This document shows positions 24,587-35,400 of a stretch of DNA of 64,000 nt, in pieces. This stretch comes from Glandiceps talaboti (taxonomy: Eukaryota > Hemichordata > Enteropneusta > Spengelidae). Location of the stretch: the NCBI RefSeq assembly GCF_964340395.1, contig NC_135570.1, positions 556,001 to 620,000 on the forward strand. The letters run 5' to 3'. A program made the translations under genes and the position numbers. The notes under the pieces are model-generated. The model worked only from the letters and a program-made list of their open reading frames with translations. It did no database searches and was not told the origin of the DNA. Numbering within the stretch: position 1 is the first letter of the stretch; the number at the start of each line of letters is the position of its first letter.

Positions 24587-26674
24587 ATCCGTGTGAGTTC
24601 AAGAAATGCAAGAAACCTGTAGGATCTATGTGTCAAGTAGTTGAAAAGAAAGGTAGAAAGACAGCAGAATGTGTTTGCCCAGAAGAGTGTGATGATGAAG
24701 ATTCTCCAGTGTGCAGTGTGTATGGCCGTCAGTATGACAACCGCTGTAAGCTTCACAAACTGGCATGCAAAAAGGGAAAATATATCAGGGTAGCTTACGA
24801 AGGAAAATGTATCGGTAAGTATCACAATGTACTGCTGTATGACATTGACTTCCTGTATATTATTGACTTTCTGTTTATACGATTTAAATCAACTTCACTT
24901 GACCCAATGTTTATTTCAATTCCTCCACCAATATGACCACAACATTTTTAGTATTACTTCATTTTAGTATTACTTGTCTTGTGTTGCAGCTCTTTATGGC
25001 ATTATTGTTTTTTCTTGCTTGTAATAAAGTATGTCTTATGGTTAATGAAAATTAAGGCACAAAAACACTTTTTTACCATTTTTTAACCTTTTTACACGTT
25101 CTATTTTTTGACTGACATGTAAGTGTTGATTTCAGCTTCTCAAGAACCATGCCAGGACTATGAGTATGAGCAGTTTCCACGGCGATTGTTGGAATGGTTC
25201 CTCCATCTCAAGGAAAATGATGAGTTTGGAAGCATTAATCCTCGCAGCACTACTAGAAGCTTGTCTATGCAAGAGAAGAGAAGCCTGGCAGAGGTAAATA
25301 TATACCAGTCACCTGTCTACAATTTTGGTGTAATAGCCTGGTACAGGTAAATATATACCAGTTACTTGTCTATACACTTTTGGTGTGATAGTCTGGCAGA
25401 GGTATATATACCAGTCACCTGTCTACACTTTTGGTGTAATAGTCTGGCACAGGTATATATACCAGTCACCTGTCTACACTTTTGGTGTAATAGTCTGGCA
25501 CAGGTATATATACCAGTCACCTGTCTACACTTTTGGTGTAATAGTCTGGCACAGGTATATATACCAGTCACCTGTCTATACTTTTGGTGTAATAGTCTGG
25601 CACAGGTCAATATATACCAGTCACCTGTCTACACTTTTGGTGTAATAGTCTGGCACAGGTATATATACCAGTCACCTGTCTACACTTTTGATGTGATAGT
25701 CTGGCACAGGTAAATATACCAAGTAACACTTGGCACAGCCTGTTGGATGTACAGAGATCGACTTGTATTACATTTCATCATTTGATAAGAACAGTTTTAT
25801 GGCCTCCTTACATGATAGTTCATATCCACAAACAAATTTTAAGTACCGTACCATTTCATGTATACATAAAGAGGCCATAAACCTGTTGATATCAAACTAT
25901 GGAAAAAACACTACTGGTAGGCTCTGTACATCCAACGTACATGCTGTGCCAAGTGTCATGTAATTCGTTTATTTACTTTCCATCTTTGTGACTAGTTCTG
26001 CTTGTAAATGCTTGCATGTCACTGGTTGTATTTCAAATAAGACTAACTCAGAGAACCATCAGAAGCCAATTTTAAATATCAGCCTGAAAATCTAACTTTT
26101 ACATCATGTGTTTTGTTCCAGTGGAAATTTGATTTGTTAGATCGTAAGGGTGACAAGAAATTGGATCGCCGTGATTTCCGTGACTTCCGTTATTCTCTCA
26201 TGCCGTTAGAACATTGTGCTGATGACTTCTTTAAGGGATGTGATGATAATGGCAACAAGAAGATTACATTAGATGAATGGTTTGAATGTTTAAACCTTGA
26301 TGAAGGTATGTAGACAATCAGATATCAGTGTGGCGTGTGTGTGGTGTGGTGTGGTGTGTTGTGGTGTGGTGTGGTGTGGTGTGGTGTGGTGTGGTGTGGT
26401 GTGGTGTGTGGGGGGGAGAGAGAGCGGGAGGGAGGGTGGGTGAGCAGGTGGGCGGGCAGGCGGGAGGGAGGGAGGGAGAGAGAGAGAGATTATTTTTGGC
26501 CAATTAGATAGAGGTTATTGAAGTATAACAATATTTTAAGCCAATCAGATGAAAAGACAAACATCTCTAGCAAATGCAATTCAAGTTGGATTATGACATG
26601 TCTATTATTTATTTTTCCAGTAAAAATTCACAAATAATGATTCTAATTTATGTATTGTTTTCTTTACAGAGTAA
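24587..26674 (+). CDS. SPARC: SPARC/osteonectin-like secreted Ca-binding matrix protein (3' exons)
   Basis: Coding exons are 24587-24814, 25136-25293, 26122-26305 and 26670-26674 (stop TAA 26672-26674). All junctions are GT-AG and the phases agree. The first exon is a follistatin-like/Kazal domain with 10 cysteines, from DPCEFKKC to YEGKC. The next encodes the start of the extracellular calcium-binding (EC) domain (PCQDYEYEQFPRRLLEWF). The third has two EF-hands: loop 1 DRKGDKKLDRRD and loop 2 DDNGNKKITLDE, with the EHC...C pair between them. The protein stops right after the EC domain (CLNLDEE), as in SPARC; SMOC and testican carry extra thyroglobulin domains. SPARC proteins are secreted, bind collagen and calcium, and act in basement membranes. 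The first EF loop is an ordinary 12-residue loop with Lys at position 3, whereas vertebrate SPARC has an insertion there, so this is SPARC-like and not surely the one-to-one orthologue. Signal peptide and acidic N-terminus are not located. Confidence 0.88.
25280..25715. repeat. 51-bp minisatellite that repeats a 5' splice site, about 8 copies
   Basis: The unit runs from (t)ctggcacag|gtatatatac through cagtcacctgtctacactttt to ggtgtaatag. It starts at the exon end of the SPARC-like gene (aagcctggcagag|gtaaatatata at 25281-25304), so each copy resembles the last exon bases plus the donor. The rest lies in the intron. Confidence 0.9.
25721..26121. other. remainder of the SPARC-like intron, nothing recognised
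   Basis: Ordinary AT-rich intron sequence up to the acceptor ttttgttccag at 26111-26121. Confidence 0.5.
26328..26495. repeat. GTGTG/GA-rich microsatellite in the last SPARC-like intron
   Basis: A (gtgtg) run of about 75 bases, then purine-rich gggagggagg and gagaga runs. Confidence 0.9.
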
Positions 26675-27054
26675 AAAAACTATAGAGAAAGAGGTTGTAT
26701 AACTTGTGAAACCAGCAGACTGGCTATTTTAAGTTTCATCTTTTTCCTACTCTTCCCCAAAAAACAAAACGCTGAAATATTTTTGTACTTTTTTAAAGAC
26801 TCGTATGTCATGTATTTCAGTTTTTAACTCTGGTATTTACTAGTCAGAAGTCACTATCTATTTGATCAATATATCTGTGGATGCTGTCTGTAAATGTGTT
26901 TTGTTGTGAATTCAGTCATTCCGTCTAACACACAACTCAGGCTATACTATATCCTTGTATTCATCTCAAGTCTTCCTCTGTTTTAACAATTAGAAGAAGT
27001 AAAACTTTTTTTTGAAACAAGTTTTAAGAATACACATGTACACCAACTGCAAAC

Positions 27055-27225
27055 CTCATGTGTTAAGAATTTTAACCTCCTGTGTGTTAAGATTTTTAAC
27101 CTCCTATGTGTTAAGATTTTTAACCTCATGTGTTAAGATTTTTAACCTCATGTGTTAAGATTTTTAACCTCCTGTGTTAAGATTTTTAACCTCATGTGTT
27201 AAGATTTTTAACCTCATGTGTTAAG
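27055..27225. repeat. 22-bp tandem repeat, about 8 copies
   Basis: The unit is ttaagatttttaacctcatg with length variants (cctcctgtgtg). Confidence 0.9.
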
Positions 27226-28107
27226 AGTAATATACTTCAAATTAAATACACAGTCAAGTTGTGTTCAGCATATTTACAGTAAATTTCATAAGAACTATTT
27301 GTTGGTACTGTACAGAAAAGTTATATCAGGATATATTGATATATGGCTAGATGGTAAACAAGTACTTTTCTATATCATATTGTGACATACTGTCTTAGAT
27401 GCACTGATAGTATAGAGGCTATCTATAGCATTCAATATCACAGAATTCTACCCAATAATAAGTTAGCATTTATTGGAGGTGGTTACATAATGTCCAAATA
27501 TGGTATATTTGTCATACAAGGATGCTATTCATTGTTTACATCATTCTAACAGTTGTGGGTTTACTCATTTACATGAACAACTTTTACTTCATAATTTCTC
27601 ATTGAGCAAGACTGAGTGGAGAGAGATCTTGAGATTTGAAGTCATGGATAGCATCTAGACTAACTCACAATCAATACACCTGTTTTGTTGAAATATTCTT
27701 GTTCCTTTTATTATACTGTGTGTATCTTGTATTGGTATATACTATAAGAAAAGAGTCTGAAATTGCATGGTTAGAATTTTGATTTGATATAGTTTTAAAG
27801 AAATCTGGTAATTTTTTAAATAATCACAACAGCAGCTACTAAGTAGTTGAGAAAGTTAAAATGAATCCATTTTATTAAAGTGCATGCATTATGTGATCTA
27901 GAAAGTTATACAAAATTAGGTGTTTTCTTTTTATTTGTTTATGTTTCACTGTATTGTGAATTTACTTGTCCACATTAAAATGATCTTTAATTTACTTTAT
28001 TGTTTTTGTCTAGATTTGTATCATTACTTAAGTGCCATCATTTATGTTATGGTGAACTTCAGTAACACTGACAAAATGGTGCTAAGTTTTCAGAAAACAT
28101 TTCATAT

Positions 28108-28122
28108 ACCGCCCTCTAGTGG
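28108..28122 (-). promoter_or_regulatory. CTCF-like motif
   Basis: accgccctctagtgg; its reverse complement CCACTAGAGGGCGGT is close to the bilaterian CTCF core. It lies between the SPARC-like gene and PUF60. Confidence 0.4.
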
Positions 28123-28334
28123 ATTACAAAAGTATTGCTTTGTTTAAAAAAACACCCCCCCCCCCCCCCCCAGTCTGTGTCACCAGGGTCAGACTGTGAT
28201 CAACAACACATCTACCCAAACATATGGAATAAATATGAGATTTTACAAAAATTAATGAAAAAATTGACCCTTGTTTCCACCCTCCAATGTAATGGAATGT
28301 CCTAATGCAGCTTTCACAGTTTTGTTTTTATCCT

Positions 28335-28605
28335 GTAGTACGATACATAGACTGCAAGATACGATACAAAGACTGTAAGATACGATACATAGACTGCAAG
28401 ATACGATACATAGACTGCAAGATACGATACAAAAACTGTAAGATATGATACATAGACTGCAAGATACGATATGTCATGTTGTTCAGCCCTAACACAATAC
28501 CCAAGTGGTTAGCTGATAGCGTGGCACCACACATTGCAAGATACGATATGTTGTGTTGTTCAGCCCTAACACAACACCCAAGTGGTTAGCATGGCACAAC
28601 ACATT
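28335..28605. repeat. 21-bp repeat (about 6 copies) followed by a 76-bp repeat (2 copies)
   Basis: First part: gatacgatacatagactgca. Second part: aagatacgatatgt, ttgttcagccctaacacaa, cccaagtggttagc, starting near 28461 and 28538. Confidence 0.85.
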
Positions 28606-29357
28606 ATATCTTATAGACTATGTTATGATGTTTGTCTCAATGTCATTATGTAGTTTGTATCTGTAACCTTCTCAGTGTCATTATATAGTTGTATCTGTAA
28701 CTTTTTTTACTGTTATTTCCCCATTAAACTATTTGATAATTCCAATTCTATGTGTAGTGTATTTACTTGTAGTTAATTTAGGAACTTGATAATTTATGGG
28801 GTTTTGCAATATATAAACTATAGACTCTCTCCACGTCTAAGGAAAAACAAGAGAATTCATTGGAGCTCAGCAGAACAATAGTTGAACAGCTTTCACTTCC
28901 CATTCATGGCTTTATGTGACTAGAAAGGGTGTGAGAATAACCAGTTTTACATAATGATTGAGGTATGCTAGAAAGTACACAATTTATTTTCAGGGCAATA
29001 AATATACATACCAGTGTGCACACACCATGTGATCAAGCTTTTAAATCCGAATTTACAATAACCTATAACTTATTCTATTGTTTGGTATTTTACTTGTTTG
29101 CATAGGTCTGTAGAAGTGAAAATCACAATTATTGACGATATAGGGGGGGGGGACTTTCTATTTGCCTGTGATTTTGTTTTTTAAAATACGAATGTCGCTT
29201 TATTATGGAATACTCCTATGAAATGAGTGCAATAATAAAGATAAAATTGTATGAAAATTAACAAGAAAATGACAAAGTAAATCAGACGAACATGACCATT
29301 GACGTAGACAGTGGAGAGAGAAGAAATGACGTGACGAAAAAAGTTTCCGACAACACC

Positions 29358-29371
29358 TAGCGCCCTCTACG
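29358..29371 (-). promoter_or_regulatory. CTCF-like motif in the PUF60 promoter region
   Basis: tagcgccctctacg, whose complement carries the core AGAGGGCGCTA, 31 bp before the PUF60 start codon. Confidence 0.35.
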
Positions 29372-29401
29372 AAATTCAAACATTGATGATCACGTGACGA
29401 T

Positions 29402-32400
29402 ATGGCAAGCATAGTAGCAGGAGTGGGAATATCTCTCGATCACCAAAACGGCGATATTTCACAGGTATGTATCATGATAATTGCATTTCATATACTTTGA
29501 TCTAGACGTTTACGGATTGATTGAAGGTACTGTTGTGGAATTAATGATATTTTCACTGTTTTGCATCATGAAAATGCATGTGATTCACCAATCAATGTCG
29601 TAGCTCACATTTCTATTGGTCGCCATATTGGATCTTTTTGTGGTTGCGTCTCTACGGCGTGGCTAGCCGGAGAGACTTCCTTAAAACAGCCAAAACCGAA
29701 TGTCAAATGTTAGCTTATGTTGTCGATTGCGCCTCATATCATCAAAATGTATATTCCGCCGGACAGAATTTGACGATAGGACAAAGATGTTAGTAATTGT
29801 TACGTTAGAAGAAGTGCAGCGATTCGGTCTTCGGCAAGATCAGCCCTGAAGGGTTTCCTTGGATTGATGAAGTGGCAGTGCAGTGGTCGGGTCCCCCCCC
29901 CCCAATAAATAAAAAAGCAAAGCGTAAACAAACCCAAAACAGCAACAATCAAACAAGTGTTATGATATCATTATGATTGTTATGTTCAGATAGATCAGAG
30001 ATTGTGTCGATGCATCTACACCACAAATTCTTGAACTTCAAGTTGAAGACATTTTACTGTTCAGTGTTCGTGAATTTGTGGTCAGATTTTTTCCCAACAA
30101 TTTTGGTCATGAAATCATCATTACAGTCTCTGTTTCTTATCTCTTCTAAAATAAATATTATTGTAAGACTTCCCTTATTGCTATATCACTTTTGAAGTAT
30201 TGAAGGATCTTATAAAAATGAAAACAACAACAAAAATATTAAATGTAAAATAGGTTGTTTGTGTCTGTGTGTAAATTATAAGCTTTTTACAGTTATTTTA
30301 TTAGAATGTGAAGGGCCTATAGGAAGTATTTTAATCAATTCTGAAAAAAAAACCTATAGTACACAGAATCAATTTTTCTGTCAACACTGATTTGATTCCT
30401 TGCAATGAGGAAAAGACTGCAGTGAAAAATGTTTTGAAGAATTTCCATCCCCATCTTCCAAATCATTGATGTCCTTACACACTGTCACATAAAATTAGTA
30501 ATATATCTCATAATCTATATAAATGATTAACTAGTAGTTATTATTATGTTGACATAATCAAATATGTTTTTTGCTGTTTTTCTGTTTCTGTCTTCAAAAG
30601 CCAAAAGATTTATTCGTATGACCCCAACTAGGGTGAAAACTACGTTATGACAAGAAAATGGCTATGGACTACCGATGGTAGACACGGTATGCTTGGTGGA
30701 TGTAAATAAATGTGCCATTATGAGGTGTTTCTGTTTTGAGCATTTAAGATATTACATGACATTCTTTTGTTTGAATTAGTGTAAAACGACTTGCGTAATG
30801 TTTGTTGTATGTAAGATTAAAGATACAGTGTTTATGGTACAGAATTTATTAGAGTTACAGTCAAAAGTCCAGTTTAGGATGTTTGTCAAATGAAATATTC
30901 ATATCTATGTAAATTTATCAAAAATGCATGAATTTGAACCATCGTTTTCAGTATATCCCGAACACCATGCTTGACTACAGGCCTAATGACTTTTACCAGA
31001 AGTTATTAGCCATGCTAAATTTCCAAAACAGGAGAGTGTGGATTCCAGGCTTAGCTAGTTTCTGTAATCCATGTCACAATGTCATAGAAGTCATTCAAGC
31101 ATATAACAGTAGTAAATTTGAAATGTCAAATGCCAAACACACTTGATAAGTACCTGTATTAAGTAGTTTGATTGATTGCTTTACAGATGGCGTCTGGAGC
31201 TGGAGACATCGGTGAGCCAGCAGCAAAAGTGATAAAGCTTGAAGATGGCATGAAAGGTAATTTGATCTCTGGGAGGGAAAAATTGTGATTGTGGTGATTG
31301 TTGTTGTCTGACATGAAAGCACTTAAATACTTGTCGACCAGTGGCTAACATTAACCTTGCTCCAAATGCCTAAACTTGACTACTACTCCTGCAGTGTTCT
31401 TGCTAAGGTTGGGGAACCCCTGGTAACAGATGGGGTAAAACTTGCGTACATCTTGTGCCTGAAATTTGGTGGGGTATCTCAGTAATATATGACTGAGAAA
31501 TTCTTGTACATTTTACCTACTTACTGACCTTAGCAAAAACACTGTACTAGTACTACTACTACCTACATGATGCAGACATGCTTGCCTGTCATGGCAACCA
31601 AAGTAGGAACAACACACATTCTTTTCACATGGAGGTATGAAGACAAGGACCAAGCCAAGAAGAACTGGTGATGTGGCGCTTGAAGATTCTACAGTAAAAA
31701 CAATGTCTTACACTCAAAATATGAATTCCAAACTTACATCCGCAGACAAACACACATGGAGATACATACATATCCACACACACACACTGTCAAATACATC
31801 CCTATCAACAAGATGGATAAATGTTTCACATCTGAAAATACCCTTGTCATCCCTGGTCAATTTGTCACAGTCCACACTAATCCACTTGTTATATATATAA
31901 AAGGCTTATTCCATTCTTGTATAAGTAGAAATGAAGGGGTGTTAGGTCTAACAAGTATAGATGTTTCGTGTAACTCTGGTTGTGTTTGGCTTACCATCAT
32001 CAGTAAAAATGATCCATGTGTCACTTGCATTTGTTAATTATGTTTTTCTTTTCTTTTTCTTTTTTGTCTTTCTGTGCATTTTTTCTTAAGTTCTAGATTT
32101 GATGCGAGCTGTAACCTGACATATCTTCTATAGCTATGGTACGCCATGTTTTGTGCCGGGGCTGTTCCCTCACAACTATTGAGGAACTCCTTCATTACAC
32201 ATTTACAACCTATTTTGTTCATTTACAAAATGTCTGCAGCACTAAAAATATATTTATAAACAATGCTGATCAGAATATATTAATTTGGGAACTTTGACAA
32301 AATTACTGACACGGTGCCAACAATTGTTTCACTGACTTACTGTCCGCTTTTTTTGTGGAGATGGTGAATGTCTGAGGAAAAGTGATAGTGAAGTGACAAC

Positions 32401-35400
32401 ATATGTAGATTAACAATAAAGACTTGTCTTGTTAAAAGCACTTAAAGCTGAAATTATCCAGATTACTTTTAACACGCCTCTATAATCTAAACTTTTGCAA
32501 TTTAATGTCGTGAATGCATCTGATCTGACCAAGTCCACTTATTATTTTGAACTGCATCTTCTGTAGAATATGAAGTGTTGATGGTTCAAAATGTTCTCTT
32601 ATGACAAGGAGCTGAGTCAGTTTGAAATTTCACACACTAAATGTTTATAAATGTGTGGTTTTTTTTTAAATATTCCATTGTTATGACATGGTTTTTGTTT
32701 AGATCTTAAAGCAAGAAACCATGTATAATTTCATCTCTGTAAGTGTGTTTGCTTCAAGCTAGGTATTTATTGTTTATCTAAAGTAAAGGGTTTCTCTGTT
32801 TATGGTGACTAAACTGACATCACAAAACAGATCTGAGTAGTTGAATACTTTCACTTGAAATACAAATATACAAATGTAGGTAGTTGTGTTTGTATATATT
32901 TGCTCATTGTAAACCGGTCAAAGCTGAAGTATAAATTTTGTCAGTCTTTATGAACACAATGAAAAGGCAGCAGTAAAATAAATCAATGAATTTATCGGCA
33001 AAGTACCATCAATATATTTTTTGTAAATTATCAAAAGAGCAAGCAGAAGGTCACATTACCTGTAGAACCCTGCATATCATATGTTGTCAACTTCACATAG
33101 CTAAATGACATCTCCACAGCTAGCCCGTTGTCATAGCAGCCCTTATGTCCTGTGACGTGTATAGTCAGATTTGAAACAAAAAGTTTTCAGTTACAAAACA
33201 TAAACAGCCATACTAATCATTTGTTTTCAAAGTTTGCTGACTTGACTTGGTCCTTCTAGTTTGAATGGTGTGATAGAAACATAACTAATGTTATTTGGGT
33301 TTGATGGCAGAGGTTCCAGCAACATTAGAATTCACTAGCTAACATGGTCACATGGTTTAAAGCTGACAATATTTGCATAAATACCATATATGGGTAATAA
33401 CCAGACAGGGTAGTAACATACAACATGAACATAACCATTCCTATCTGATTCTGCTGGGATGTGTAGTCTCACAAATTTTTGAAAAGACATCTAATGTTCT
33501 ACATGTTTCACAGGTCACCTGATCACCAAAGCATAATGTTTCACAGGCCACCCAATCACCAAAACATAATGTTTCACAGGCCACCCAATCACCAAAGCAT
33601 AAAAGGGTGAAGGGGGAGTATTATGTGTCTAAATTTAGTGTCCAATAAATCACTATTGTAGTAATAAGTAATGTATACAGTGACATCTATATACATTGGG
33701 ACTCAGAACTGACAAACCTTTGTCTGAAATTATCACATGAAAGATAATATTTTAAATTGCTTAAAGAAATACTCCTATGTAATCGGAATGATTCTAACCA
33801 AATGTACATGTTTCAAAGTTCATACTTAAGGCATTTGTGAGGGGCATTTCCTTGAACAGTATTGTGAGTGTGTACGTTGTTGTGAAATCGTGTGTGTAAT
33901 CATGATTGTATGAGACTATAACACCTGTAGCACTCTAACCCAGTATTCATCAAGTATGCGAGACTGAGAGTGTAGATATTTATTATGCACATGTCAGTGT
34001 GTTAACACGAGAGAGACGACACATTCACCTGGTGATTGGCACATCTACATGTAGTGGAGTCTCCTTTAAAATAATACACTGTACAGACTTTTTAAGCACC
34101 AGACAACAAACAAGTATACCACTCCCTTCAAGAACTAACGTTTCATGTTTTATTTCCAATCTCTTTTCTGTGTGTTTTTATGCATTGATCTAGTTAAGAA
34201 GCAGAGTTGGTCAGGAAAATGCCCAAAGCAGGCGTAGCTACACAGACGACTCTCCAATTCTAGCTTGCGTGTACTGTAGCCTTCGCTGGCCTTAGGCCAT
34301 CAAAGCCTCAACAAATGCCATGATGTTATTGGTAAAGAAATTGGTTACATATGTATCATGCTGTGCCAAATTAAAACCACTAGTCTTTATGTTTGCAATG
34401 TTGTGTTTATATATACTTAGTACTCAGTGCTTTTTTTTGACAACTCTTTCATTGGCAATATAGACTCCTATGGTAAGCGTTTTTGGTGTTAAGGATTTGC
34501 ATATTGCAAGGTAGTCCAAGCATGAGTTAGTAATATTTGTATGAAACATTTCATCTCTAGGTTCATCCACAATGTGTTTTTGTTTTCATTTTTAAAAATA
34601 AATTGTTAATAGATTAATAATTCAGGTTTCAGTCTCAGATGTTCTCAAATGTGACAGCCAAACTGAGAACAGTGTTTATATATATAAAAAATAATTGTGT
34701 TTATACATTGTGGATGAGATCTGGAACTGTGAAAGTCAGATACTAACTTTCCATGATCTTTTCAGATCCAGACTACCAGAGGAGGAGTCCATCACCTATG
34801 CCCATTGTTGAGCAGAAAGGACCAGTTTTGGCTGGACCTGGAGCCCGCAAAGATGGTCCACAAGGTTTACCCAAACTAACAGAGTCCCAGTCTGAAGCAC
34901 TAACCAAAGCCAAGAAGTATGCTATGGAACAGAGTATAAAGAGTGTATTGGTCAAGCAAACATTGGCACACCAACAACAGGTACTTTGGTCATGAATTTA
35001 CAACTCGTCAAAATACATGTGTGTTTGTCATGAATTTACAACCGTCAAAAATACATCGATGTGTTTGCCTGAGTAATGTGAGGCAAGGAAAGACTTCATG
35101 CAAAGACAACATTAGGGGTAAAAACAACACTACAACTGATACAACAATAGTGGGTGCCTCTGGTGTAGGTTTCCACATAGATGTCTCCAATGTCTATGGT
35201 TCATTCAGTGTGCCCTCTAATAATAGCCAAATTTGGTTTTGTGAGTCAAAATGATAAAAACTGGCATTTCTTGTGAGTCACCACATAAGAGATAGGAGAA
35301 CACCAAATTTTGGTGCGCCACTAGAAATTGTGTGTGTCAGTGGCATGTCAAATTGGCTTTGAGGGCACACTGATGTTGACCCGCTAGTATAAGGTAAAAT

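Larger units (their letters stand above)
26675..28745 (+). other. probable 3' UTR and downstream DNA of the SPARC-like gene
   Basis: There is no coding after the TAA. ATTAAA at about 28724 and AATAAA near 28207 are possible polyadenylation signals; the true end is unknown. It contains the 22-bp repeat (27055-27225), a poly-C run (28147-28171) and 21-bp repeats (28335-28470). Confidence 0.4.

Noticed and set aside
30928-31146. 72-residue frame with [19 protein letters not shown] in PUF60 intron 1
   Set aside because: No matching splice phase into exon 2 was needed and no family was recognised.
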